Shown: positions 24,830 through 32,797 of the stretch, piece by piece
How the letters are laid out: each line of letters begins with the position of its first letter
Position numbering within the stretch: position 1 is the first letter of the stretch
NCBI GenBank assembly: GCA_020628855.1
Contig: JAHDEL010000033.1
Coordinates: 1-37,001, forward strand
Direction: 5' to 3'
DNA: 37,001 bases
Source: Saprospiraceae bacterium
GTDB lineage: Bacteria > Bacteroidota > Bacteroidia > Chitinophagales > Saprospiraceae
Program-made: the position numbers and the translations under genes
Notes under the pieces: model-generated
The model's database searches: none
What the model was told of the DNA's origin: nothing
The model's input: only the letters and a program-made list of their open reading frames with translations

Positions 24830-26380
24830 GTGGAGAAGAATCTAATAATTCACTCTACTCCTGCAGAAATTCAGATCGCCTTATTGGAGAATAAGAAGCT
24901 CGTGGAACTTCATGAGCAAAAGCGTGAGACCAGCTTTTCGGTTGGTGACATATTTCTAGCAAGAGTAAAAATGCTCAGACCAGGGCTGAATGCCGCTTTC
25001 ATGGACATTGGAAGTAGGAGTGACGCTTTTTTGCATTATACAGACCTCGGACCTCAGATAAAGAGCTTGATTAAGTATACCAATGATGTAAAAAATGGTC
25101 AATACAAATCGTCAAACTTAAAAGAATTCAAGAGACTTCCAGACAATGAAAAGAATGGTAAAATTGCTAATGTCTTTTCGAGAAACCAATATTGCCTTGT
25201 ACAAATATTAAAAGAGCCTATTTCCACAAAAGGTCCTCGACTATCTTGTGAGATTACCATTCCAGGAAGATATGTTGTACTTGCACCATTCGGCAACCTC
25301 GTCTCGGTCTCAAAGAAAATAGGAGATGAAGAAGAAAGGAAACGTCTCAAACGCCTTATAGAAAGCATTAAACCACCCAATTTCTCAGTAATCATTAGGA
25401 CTGCTGCTCAAGGTAAAAAAGTAGCTGATCTTTACGAAGAGGTGAAGCAACTGGAGCAAAACTGGGAGAACATCTTCAAAGAATTAAGTAAGTCTTCAAC
25501 ACCACAAAAACTACTCAGTGAACAAGATAAAACTATCTCTATTATTAGAGATATGTTGACTGATGACTTTAATGGTGTTGTCTTAGACTATGAGCCCGAC
25601 TATAAAGCTACCCGTGATTACCTCAAGAGCATAGCCCCTGACAAGGTCAAAATCGTTAAGCATCACAAAGGCAAAAATGGGGTGTTCAAACATTACAATG
25701 TATCTTCTCAACTCACCTCAAGCTTTAGTAAGAATCCAACCTTGCCGAGCGGAGCTTACTTAGTGATTGAAAAGACAGAGGCGATGCATGTAATCGATGT
25801 CAATAGTGGTCCAAGAGCACAAAGGCAAGACCAAGAATCTGCTGCTCTCAAGGTTAATCTCGAAACAGCAGAAGAGATAGCAAGACAGTTGAGATTGAGA
25901 GATATTGGAGGATTAATAATTATTGATTTTATCGATATGCGTAATCCTCAAAATAAAACAGCACTTTACAAAGCCATGCGAGAATACATGGCGAACGATA
26001 GAGCCCAACATACTGTATTGCCTCTCAGCAAGTTTGGTCTCATGCAGATTACTAGGCAAAGAGTCAAGCCTGCAATAGAAAAAGACACATCTGATCTTTG
26101 CCCAGCGTGTGATGGTACAGGAAAAGTAAATGCCACTAGCTTAATCATAGATGATATTACTAATAACTTGAAATACATATTGGCTTCTAGGCCAAAAGCA
26201 TCTCTTCTTCTTAAAGTCCACCCTTATGTAGGAGCATATTTAAGAAAAGGATTTCCTTCTCAACAATGGAAGTGGTTTTTAGACCTTCAAAGATGGGTCA
26301 AAATAGAATCTGATGAAACAATGTATATCAACAGTTTCAGATTTTACGATAAATTAGGAGATGAAATAAGGATCGCCTAA
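24830..26380 (+). CDS. rng: Ribonuclease G / RNase E family endoribonuclease
   Basis: A 516-residue single-strand-specific endoribonuclease. It has an S1 RNA-binding domain (about 35-130), the 5' sensor/RNase H-like region, the catalytic Asp pair in DVNSGPR (about 323) and IIDFIDM (about 366), and the Zn-link CPACDGTGK (about 424-432). The length fits RNase G rather than RNase E, which carries a long tail. The start is GTG 24830, giving VEKNLIIHSTPAE; the domain begins there and no ATG lies nearby. It sits downstream of HU, the TPR protein and the tiny basic protein. A glycosyltransferase gene starts immediately after its stop. Confidence 0.94.
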   Translation: MEKNLIIHSTPAEIQIALLENKKLVELHEQKRETSFSVGDIFLARVKMLRPGLNAAFMDIGSRSDAFLHYTDLGPQIKSLIKYTNDVKNGQYKSSNLKEFKRLPDNEKNGKIANVFSRNQYCLVQILKEPISTKGPRLSCEITIPGRYVVLAPFGNLVSVSKKIGDEEERKRLKRLIESIKPPNFSVIIRTAAQGKKVADLYEEVKQLEQNWENIFKELSKSSTPQKLLSEQDKTISIIRDMLTDDFNGVVLDYEPDYKATRDYLKSIAPDKVKIVKHHKGKNGVFKHYNVSSQLTSSFSKNPTLPSGAYLVIEKTEAMHVIDVNSGPRAQRQDQESAALKVNLETAEEIARQLRLRDIGGLIIIDFIDMRNPQNKTALYKAMREYMANDRAQHTVLPLSKFGLMQITRQRVKPAIEKDTSDLCPACDGTGKVNATSLIIDDITNNLKYILASRPKASLLLKVHPYVGAYLRKGFPSQQWKWFLDLQRWVKIESDETMYINSFRFYDKLGDEIRIA

Positions 26381-27403
26381 TTGAGATTACAACAAATACT
26401 ATCTAAGTTTACATCTATACAAAAGGTTATCATAGCTCCGCTCAACTGGGGACTTGGTCACGCAACTCGCTGTGTACCGATAATTAACTGGTTTCTTACT
26501 CAAAAAATAGAAGTAATAATTGCTACAGATGGACTCGCTAAAATCTTTTTAGAGGAAGAATATCCTCAACTACAGATAGTTGAACTACCTGGCTATAATA
26601 TAAAGTACAGTAAATTATACACTGGAGTCTTTACAGCACTACAAGCAGCCAAAATAGCCAGTGCAGCAAGGAAAGAGAATGCGGTAATTGCTCAGCTATG
26701 TGACAAAGTCAAGCCTGATTTACTTTTATCTGATAACAGGTTAGGAGCGTACCATGCAGAAATTACATCTATCTTCCTTTCTCATCAGATAAATCCACTA
26801 TCACCCATTCCTGGATTAGGGAGATTAGTCAAATGGATTAACCACCAGTACATTTCGAACTACGATGCTTGTTGGATACCAGACTTTCCTGATAGGTCTC
26901 TATCTGGAATGCTCAGTCTGCCATGGAATGGTATCGAGACAAACTTCATCGGACCGTTGAGTCGACTTCATAGAGTAGAGACTGATCTTACCTTGGATAT
27001 TGCTATCATTCTCTCAGGTCCTGAACCACAAAGGAGCATTTTGGAGCAAATACTTCACAAACTACTAGAGCAGACAACCCATAAAGGAGTTTTGATCAGA
27101 GGCACTAAGAATCCAAGCACTGTCTTTTTTAAGAATACAAGGATAAAGGTCTATGATTTGCTAGGCACTCAATCTCTGCAACAGGTCATCAATCAAAGCA
27201 AGTTAGTAATCTGCCGTTCAGGATACTCTTCAATTATGGATCTGGTCACATTGGAAAAGCAAGCTATTCTCATTCCAACCCCAGGTCAGACAGAACAAGA
27301 ATACTTAGGTAAGAAACTGAATAATCACGATCTCTTTACTGTGATAAGTCAGAAAGAACTTTCTCAAAGTTTGTTAGACCAAATCGATTATTTATTGAAT
27401 TGA
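26381..27403 (+). CDS. GT-B glycosyltransferase, MurG/GT28-like
   Basis: A 340-residue GT-B protein. The N-terminal PLNWGLGHATRC (about 20-31) resembles the acceptor-side Gly-rich loop of GT28 proteins, and the C-terminal RSGYSSIMDLVTLEKQAILIPTPGQTEQE (about 285-310) is the nucleotide-sugar-binding pattern seen in MurG-like enzymes. The donor and acceptor are unknown. No ATG precedes the conserved start; TTG 26381, directly after the RNase G stop, is the only plausible start. The gene overlaps the convergent pth by 16 bases. Confidence 0.82.
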   Translation: MRLQQILSKFTSIQKVIIAPLNWGLGHATRCVPIINWFLTQKIEVIIATDGLAKIFLEEEYPQLQIVELPGYNIKYSKLYTGVFTALQAAKIASAARKENAVIAQLCDKVKPDLLLSDNRLGAYHAEITSIFLSHQINPLSPIPGLGRLVKWINHQYISNYDACWIPDFPDRSLSGMLSLPWNGIETNFIGPLSRLHRVETDLTLDIAIILSGPEPQRSILEQILHKLLEQTTHKGVLIRGTKNPSTVFFKNTRIKVYDLLGTQSLQQVINQSKLVICRSGYSSIMDLVTLEKQAILIPTPGQTEQEYLGKKLNNHDLFTVISQKELSQSLLDQIDYLLN

Positions 27404-28020
27404 TCCATGGTGTACTTTGCACCAATAGCAGCGAAGCTCAGGGCCATTTTTGCAGCTTTTGGAATGGCTTCTTGTAAGTCAGCTATCTCATGATCCTTCC
27501 ATTTGCCAAGAACAAAGTCCACTTGCTGACCTTTCGCAAAGTCTTTTCCGATACCAAACTTCAGTCTAGGATATTTGCTTGTGCCTAAGACCTGTTCGAT
27601 ATGTTTAAGACCATTATGACCAGCATCACTGCCTTTAAGTCTTAACCGAAGAGTTCCTCTATCGAGGTGTAGGTCATCTACAATTATGAGCAGATTGTCA
27701 TCAGGAATATTGAGTTTGTTTTTCCAATATTTTACAGCCTTCCCACTGAGGTTGACATAGGTAGTTGGTTTAATAAGGTAGATCTGACGACCCTTGTGTT
27801 TGATGTTGCCAATCATGGCATTAGAGTCTATTTTAGTAGAAGCCTGAAATTCATCTAACAAGTAATCAATAACCTCAAAACCAATATTATGGCGTGTACC
27901 GTAATATTTTGCGCCAATATTACCAATGCCCACAAATAAGTACTTCATAGCTGGATCCAGATCTGAGTGGAGCGGAATAGTTGACCGCTTAAATAAGGTT
28001 CTGTAAAGCTGGACTAACAT
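27388..28020 (-). CDS. pth: Peptidyl-tRNA hydrolase with N-terminal extension
   Basis: A 210-residue Pth that frees tRNA from stalled peptidyl-tRNA. The core starts at Met25 (MKYLFVGIGNIGAKYYGTRHN) with the catalytic His in TRHNIGF; the NxxG loop, KPTTYVNLSGKAV (about 85-97), VDDLHLDRG and GHNGLKHI are present. Two starts are possible, ATG 28020 (210 residues) and ATG 27948 (186). I report the longer because I recall Bacteroidota Pth proteins often carry a short basic amphipathic extension like MLVQLYRTLFKRS. It is convergent with, and overlaps, the GT-B gene. Confidence 0.95.
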   Translation of the reverse strand: MLVQLYRTLFKRSTIPLHSDLDPAMKYLFVGIGNIGAKYYGTRHNIGFEVIDYLLDEFQASTKIDSNAMIGNIKHKGRQIYLIKPTTYVNLSGKAVKYWKNKLNIPDDNLLIIVDDLHLDRGTLRLRLKGSDAGHNGLKHIEQVLGTSKYPRLKFGIGKDFAKGQQVDFVLGKWKDHEIADLQEAIPKAAKMALSFAAIGAKYTMDQFNK

Positions 28021-28077
28021 CTTTTATATTCAGTAAAGTTCCTTCCGCTAAGGTAATTATCCCTTCACTAAGAACTG

Positions 28078-28085
28078 TATCTTTG
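28078..28085 (+). promoter_or_regulatory. Candidate -7 promoter element for fabG
   Basis: TATCTTTG matches TAnnTTTG exactly and ends 21 bases before the fabG ATG at 28107. It also explains why an upstream TTG (28083) cannot be the real start, since that codon overlaps the element. No -33 TTG is seen at the usual distance. Confidence 0.5.
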
Positions 28086-28106
28086 GCGCAAACATTCGAA
28101 AAGCAA

Positions 28107-28853
28107 ATGAAATTATTAGAAGGCAAAACAGCACTGATAACAGGAGGTTCACGTGGCATAGGAAAAGGTCTTGTCATGGCCTTTGCCGAACATGGCGCCA
28201 ATGTTGCATTTACATACAGAAGTAATACTGCAATGGCTGATACTGTTCAGGCAGATGCTACAGCATCAGGAACAATGGTCAAAGCATACCAGTCCGATGC
28301 AGGAGATTATGCTCAAGCTGAAGCACTCATCAAAGACGTTATTGAAGACTTCGGATCAATTGACATTTTGATAAATAATGCTGGTATAACGCGTGATAAT
28401 TTGATGCTTAGGATGAATGAAGAAATGTGGGATGCAGTTATTGATGTCAACCTCAAATCAGTTTTTAACCTAACAAAGCATGTTTTAAGACCAATGCTCA
28501 AGCAGAGAAGTGGATCAATCATCAATGTTGGAAGTGTTGTAGGTGTGTTCGGAAATGCAGGGCAGGCTAATTATGCAGCATCCAAAGCAGGAATTATTGG
28601 CTTTTCTAAATCAATAGCAAAGGAAGTAGGAAGTCGAGGAATACGCTGTAATGTTTTAGCTCCAGGTTTTATTGCAACGGATATGACAGATGCTTTGGAT
28701 GAAAATACAATAAAAGCGTATGAGGACTCTATTCCTTTAAAATCACTTGGACAACCCAAGCATGTTTCTGATGCTGCCGTATTCTTAGGTAGTGACCTCT
28801 CGGCGTACATAACTGGACAGGTTATAAGCGTTTGTGGAGGTATGAACATGTAA
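28107..28853 (+). CDS. fabG: 3-oxoacyl-ACP reductase FabG
   Basis: A 248-residue short-chain dehydrogenase of the fatty acid elongation cycle (NADPH reduction of 3-oxoacyl-ACP). TGGSRGIG (about 12-19) binds the cofactor, NNAG is at about 90, and the catalytic Ser-Tyr-Lys set lies in NVGSVVG (about 140) and YAASK (about 153-157). The C-terminal GQVISVCGGMNM is typical of FabG. ATG 28107 fits the fold. A Cys-rich lipoprotein gene follows after 10 bases, and the pair may be co-transcribed. Confidence 0.95.
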   Translation: MKLLEGKTALITGGSRGIGKGLVMAFAEHGANVAFTYRSNTAMADTVQADATASGTMVKAYQSDAGDYAQAEALIKDVIEDFGSIDILINNAGITRDNLMLRMNEEMWDAVIDVNLKSVFNLTKHVLRPMLKQRSGSIINVGSVVGVFGNAGQANYAASKAGIIGFSKSIAKEVGSRGIRCNVLAPGFIATDMTDALDENTIKAYEDSIPLKSLGQPKHVSDAAVFLGSDLSAYITGQVISVCGGMNM

Positions 28854-28863
28854 AAGAAACAGA

Positions 28864-29595
28864 ATGAAAAATGTATTGGCTTTTTTGTGCTTTTGTTTGT
28901 TAATCTCTTGTGGTAAAGATGAGGAGATAATAGACGAAAGTCGTCCTTCTTGTTTAGGAGATGTACCGACAGCATTTGGTAATTGCAGTGGCAATCATAC
29001 AGTGGCTTATTGTGATGTTGTTGAGTTAGACAAACAGTTTGTTATACCAGATAATATTCTTCAATGGTTGCCAAATAACTGTGATGGTGCAGGGGCTGTG
29101 CAAATTTATTCTACAGTTGATGATAGATTACAAGAATTCACACTGAATAATAAGAGTCATAATACTCAGCACTTAGTATTCCCTTCAGATGAGTTTTGTT
29201 CGGATACCGAAGATGGGGTGTTAGCTTATTGTGCCGAGACTGAGCTGCTTTCATTACAATATACAAGTGATCTCTTTAGTAGTACTTTTTCATTATCGGT
29301 GAGTACGAGCTACATTCCGCCATTTACCTCTTCTTCAGAGCCAGACAGACAAATTTCAATAGCCACGTATTCTCCTACTTATGTACGACACTTTGTGCTG
29401 AGTCAGTCAGTTTTTTTTAATTCAGGGGAAGTAACATTTGATGAAATAGAAATCGCAGGAAGGAACTTTACAGATGTAAGATCTTATGTGAATCCTTTGA
29501 CAGAAGGAGACCATGTCCAATTTTTCTATACCATGGAAAAAGGTATTGTTGGGTTTATAGATCAAGCTGGTGACGAATGGGCACTAGTACAGTAG
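28864..29595 (+). CDS. Cys-rich lipoprotein of unknown function
   Basis: A 243-residue lipoprotein: MKNVLAFLCFCLLISC ends in a lipobox with Cys16, followed by an acidic linker (GKDEEIIDES). The mature part has about six further Cys (near 30, 41, 50, 73, 112 and 123), consistent with disulfides in the periplasm or on the surface. The last third is beta-rich. I recognise no family. It follows fabG by 10 bases on the same strand; the bidirectional terminator comes 14 bases after its stop. It might be a species-specific surface protein. Confidence 0.6.
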   Translation: MKNVLAFLCFCLLISCGKDEEIIDESRPSCLGDVPTAFGNCSGNHTVAYCDVVELDKQFVIPDNILQWLPNNCDGAGAVQIYSTVDDRLQEFTLNNKSHNTQHLVFPSDEFCSDTEDGVLAYCAETELLSLQYTSDLFSSTFSLSVSTSYIPPFTSSSEPDRQISIATYSPTYVRHFVLSQSVFFNSGEVTFDEIEIAGRNFTDVRSYVNPLTEGDHVQFFYTMEKGIVGFIDQAGDEWALVQ

Positions 29596-29608
29596 GAGAT
29601 TAATAAAA

Positions 29609-29645
29609 AGAAAAGCCACCCGGGGTTACTTGGTGGCCTTTCTCG
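29609..29645. terminator. Bidirectional terminator between convergent genes
   Basis: GCCACC (about 29615-29620) pairs with GGTGGC (about 29632-29637) around an 11-base loop, flanked by AAA and TTT runs. On the minus strand it is followed by TTTTCTTTTT, so it ends the haloperoxidase-like gene well; it can also stop the lipoprotein transcript. Confidence 0.8.
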
Positions 29646-29663
29646 CAAAAACATCAAACTATT

Positions 29664-31118
29664 TTATTGTCTTCTTCGTTTTATGTCAAAGTCGTTAACG
29701 GCATCAGCTATTTCATAGCCTAGACGCAATCCCTCAGTACAATCCATTCTAACATGTACTCCGAGTGGAATTCTGGAATATCCATTTTCATCAGCCATTG
29801 CTTCGAATGTTTCGAAAGTTCTAGGCTCTCCTAAAAACTCAGTCCTACCTTCATGGGTCCTGTCAGTAAACGTGAAAGTATTTCCAAACTCTTCAATAAA
29901 TACACCTGCGGCAGCAGAAGCAAAACAAGAGTGCCCTGAAGGATATCCCGGGAAGCTTGGATTAGGCCAGTATACGAGTCTATACAAATTGGTTTGGAAG
30001 TCAGCATCGATGAACTCCCTGATAAAATTACTGGGACGCATAACCATGTAATCGTACTTATATTTCCATGTCGAAACAGCTGCATCATTCAAGGAAAAAC
30101 CGAGCTTGAGATGCAAGACCAAAGCATCTTCCAAGTTGAGACCTTCTTGCTCAATGAGTTGAGCCAGGATAGAGACTTGACGCATTGGTGGACTCATCAT
30201 GAGACCTTCAACATCATCACTCCAAAATTCTGCAATATGCAGTTGCTCACCTTGCTCTGTTCTAGCGTCATTGTTAACTGTATAGACTTCTTGCATCTGC
30301 TCGAAATATGGGGTTCCTGGTGATGTACTATACTCTAAAGGTGCTATTGTTGTTGTTTCTTCGGGTGCTATCGCAAAAGTTCTAACATTTCCCCAATAAG
30401 GGAAAAGAGCTCTTTCAGGATCAGCAGAAAATGTCCAATACCCGTCTCCTGTTGGAGGTACATAACTCACAGGTTGAGGATCAAGTATTTGTTCTTCAGC
30501 TGCAGCATCGCTCTGACTGTAGCTTATAATCGCTTCAGCTACCTTAGTTCCCCATTCTTTTGATTCCTCTACTTCTTTGTCGGATAAGCCAACAATAAGT
30601 GCTTCTTCGTTTTCATCCTGCAGCAAGGCAATCTTTGCTTTGTTTTCGTCGCTGAGTGTAAAAAGAAAGTGGTCAACCGCTAACCCAAGAGCTGTGTTGA
30701 GCGCTAATTCATACTGTATCCGATGATTTCTTTCAGGTCGCAAACCTCGTAGTCCATCCAATTGTCGACTAGTAGAGGTATATTCTCGCATCCCAGGTAC
30801 CGCTGTTTCATACCCTGACAAATAGATGTATGCGATTGCTCTAGCAGTTGCATTAGGGCGCATTCCAGAACAGTATCTGTCTAAATCCAGAATGAGTGAT
30901 GTCCAAGATTGCATTGTTTCTGCTCCAATTTTGTTAACGGGAGTTCCTGATTTTGAGTTTTGATGATCGCCTGCTCTCAAGTCAGCAACACTATTTATAT
31001 TACTCTCTGTTTCGAAGCTAGAGACCTGTGTACCTGACAACAAGCTATCTTCTGAGCAAGACTGGGTGAACATCCCAATTCCAATCAATAGTATAAATAT
31101 CCAATTACTCGTTCGCAT
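29664..31118 (-). CDS. Vanadium-dependent haloperoxidase / PAP2-like lipoprotein
   Basis: A 484-residue lipoprotein whose signal ends in FTQSC (Cys21). Its C-terminal half has the vanadate/phosphate-binding site of the VHPO-PAP2 superfamily: K354-x6-R361 in KYDYMVMR, S394-G395-H396 in PSGH, and R449-x5-H455 in SRIPLGVH, with spacing as in fungal chloroperoxidase (K353/R360, S402-G403-H404, R490/H496). Phe389, seven residues before the first His, matches the position held by Phe in chloroperoxidase. It may oxidise halide with peroxide, or be a phosphatase; the sequence alone cannot decide. Location is periplasm or outer membrane. It is divergent from the sigma/FecR/receptor operon. Confidence 0.85.
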   Translation of the reverse strand: MRTSNWIFILLIGIGMFTQSCSEDSLLSGTQVSSFETESNINSVADLRAGDHQNSKSGTPVNKIGAETMQSWTSLILDLDRYCSGMRPNATARAIAYIYLSGYETAVPGMREYTSTSRQLDGLRGLRPERNHRIQYELALNTALGLAVDHFLFTLSDENKAKIALLQDENEEALIVGLSDKEVEESKEWGTKVAEAIISYSQSDAAAEEQILDPQPVSYVPPTGDGYWTFSADPERALFPYWGNVRTFAIAPEETTTIAPLEYSTSPGTPYFEQMQEVYTVNNDARTEQGEQLHIAEFWSDDVEGLMMSPPMRQVSILAQLIEQEGLNLEDALVLHLKLGFSLNDAAVSTWKYKYDYMVMRPSNFIREFIDADFQTNLYRLVYWPNPSFPGYPSGHSCFASAAAGVFIEEFGNTFTFTDRTHEGRTEFLGEPRTFETFEAMADENGYSRIPLGVHVRMDCTEGLRLGYEIADAVNDFDIKRRRQ

Positions 31119-31149
31119 AAGATGTGATTTTTGATGTTAAAAAATGGTT

Positions 31150-31170
31150 GATATCAATCAATGTGATATC
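31150..31170. promoter_or_regulatory. 7-bp inverted repeat in the divergent spacer
   Basis: GATATCA (31150-31156) and TGATATC (31164-31170) are perfect inverted arms with a 7-base spacer, 32 bases from the haloperoxidase-like start. It is a candidate operator. The overlapping GATATC palindromes raise the chance of coincidence. Confidence 0.35.
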
Positions 31171-31250
31171 TCTGTCTCAAGTGTTGGTTTTCCCGGCCGA
31201 GAGATAATTCTTGCACTTGTGATATGAAGACCAGTTCAACAAAAAAAGTC

Positions 31251-31273
31251 CTACTTTGAAAAGTAGATTTTTT
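31251..31273. terminator. Hairpin with T tracts on both sides in the divergent spacer
   Basis: CTACTTTGAAAAGTAG (31251-31266) forms a 6-7 bp stem, followed by a T run (31268-31273). On the other strand it is followed by a TTTTTTT run too. It looks like a short terminator or attenuator, 73 bases before the sigma gene's start. Confidence 0.45.
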
Positions 31274-31345
31274 GAAAAAAAGTAAAAAAGAACCGTTCTC
31301 ATTGATATCTTACCTCTGAAAATTGAAGCACCTTAGAGTAGTTTG

Positions 31346-31849
31346 ATGGCAACATTATGTGATGAAAAAACATTTACAGAAGTCTTTAGAAACTATGCCA
31401 AGTCTCTAAATAGTTATCTGTATTATCAGTTAGGGGATACAAGTCAAGCCCAAGATATTACTCAAGAAGCTTTCATGACTTTATGGCGAAAATGCGCAGA
31501 AGTACAGTTAGCAAGTGCAAGAGGTTATGTATTCATGGTTGCCAAGAATAAAATGCTCAATATGGTTGAGCGTAAAAAAGTCAAGCTCAACTTTTCTAAG
31601 CAAACTGTCAAAACGCAATCAGGAATAACCCCAGAACATATTCTGGAGGAGAAGGAGTTTCAAGCAGCTCTGGAGCAAGCAATTCAGAATCTCCCAGAAA
31701 AACAAAGAGTGGTCTTTTTAATGAGCAGAATTGATAGACTCAAGTATGCCGAAATAGCTGAACTTCTTGGTATCAGTAAGAAAGCTGTAGAAAAGAGAAT
31801 CTATTTGGCACTTGATGCTCTGCGAAAAATAAATAAACAAATCCCTTGA
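31346..31849 (+). CDS. ECF sigma-70 family sigma factor
   Basis: A 167-residue extracytoplasmic-function sigma factor. Region 2 spans about 10-75 (FRNYAKSLNSYLYYQLGD, then DITQEAFMTLWRK), and region 4 spans about 110-160 with a helix-turn-helix (LKYAEIAELLGISKKAVEKRIYLALDALRK). It should direct RNA polymerase to the downstream receptor genes and perhaps itself. ATG 31346 is preferred to the TTG at 31343. It is followed by a FecR-type anti-sigma and a TonB receptor, the standard Bacteroidota surface-signalling trio. The 61-base gap to fecR has no terminator. Confidence 0.93.
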   Translation: MATLCDEKTFTEVFRNYAKSLNSYLYYQLGDTSQAQDITQEAFMTLWRKCAEVQLASARGYVFMVAKNKMLNMVERKKVKLNFSKQTVKTQSGITPEHILEEKEFQAALEQAIQNLPEKQRVVFLMSRIDRLKYAEIAELLGISKKAVEKRIYLALDALRKINKQIP

Positions 31850-31910
31850 GGTAGGAGATTTTGACTCTAGATGGTCTTTAATATATATGTTGTAGTTAAA
31901 ACATAAAACA

Positions 31911-32795
31911 ATGAAACATGATGCACTTTTACACAAGTGGTTTAATGATGAACTTACAGATGTAGAGCTAGAAGAATTTAAAAAAAGACAAGAGTTCAAA
32001 CAACTCCAAAAGATAAAGGAGAGCACAGACCGAATTGAAGAAATCGAATTTGAAAATGAGTTAGTGCTCAATAGAATATTGAGTGATAAAGAAAAAAAGA
32101 ATGCTACCCCAAAAGTTAGAAGAAGATTCCTTTCAAGCATTGCAGCTGCTGCAATGCTACTTGTATTAGCTGGTGTGCTTGTGAATAGATTTAGTAATAC
32201 TAGCATCGCGGTAAGTAATAGCGATACTTCTGGTGAGCTCACAGGTGATTTTCCAGATGAATCAAATTACATCTTATATGCTCAGAGTAAAATACAATAT
32301 GATACCGACTCTTGGTTGACTCGCAGAGACGTAAAGCTTGAAGGAAAAGCAAAATTTTCCGTTAAACCAGGAAAAGCATTTCAAGTGAATACCTCCATGG
32401 GTCAAGTACTAGTATTAGGGACCACCTTCGAAGTATCTGCTTACAATCAAGTCTTTGAGGTCTCCTGTGATGAAGGCAAAGTGTCTGTGAAAACCCAAGA
32501 ACAAAAATCGTATACCCTAATTGCAGGTGAACAGCTTATCCAATCTGAGAACAAAATGAAAGTTTCGAAAATAAACCAAGAAAAGCTTGAAGGCTTTACA
32601 TTAAGAGAGGTTGCAGAAGAGATAGAAAAAGTCTATGATGTCAAAATAGAATTCAGTACTAACGAATTAGAGGAGCGCGTAAACACAAGTTTTGTTACTG
32701 ACGATCTAGACAAAGCACTAAAGACAGGGTTAGGAAGTTTTGGCTTAAAGCATCAGGTGTTAAACGAAAAGTTAATCAAAGTTACAGACAAGTAG
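31911..32795 (+). CDS. FecR-family anti-sigma regulator
   Basis: A 294-residue inner-membrane protein. The cytoplasmic N-terminus (1-70) binds the sigma factor, then a helix at about 73-92 (FLSSIAAAAMLLVLAGVLV), the periplasmic FecR domain (about 120-210, with KLEGKAKFSV and GTTFEVSAY) and a C-terminal DUF4974-like domain (about 225-293, GFTLREVAEEIEKVYDVK). It relays the ligand-bound state of the outer-membrane receptor to the sigma factor, probably through regulated proteolysis as in the FecIRA system. The receptor starts 2 bases after its stop. Family is certain; the ligand is not. Confidence 0.93.
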   Translation: MKHDALLHKWFNDELTDVELEEFKKRQEFKQLQKIKESTDRIEEIEFENELVLNRILSDKEKKNATPKVRRRFLSSIAAAAMLLVLAGVLVNRFSNTSIAVSNSDTSGELTGDFPDESNYILYAQSKIQYDTDSWLTRRDVKLEGKAKFSVKPGKAFQVNTSMGQVLVLGTTFEVSAYNQVFEVSCDEGKVSVKTQEQKSYTLIAGEQLIQSENKMKVSKINQEKLEGFTLREVAEEIEKVYDVKIEFSTNELEERVNTSFVTDDLDKALKTGLGSFGLKHQVLNEKLIKVTDK

Positions 32796-32797
32796 GA

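Noticed and set aside
31718-32242. 174-codon minus-strand frame across the sigma/FecR junction
   Set aside because: It is Ser/Leu-rich antisense of two strongly supported genes and resembles no family.
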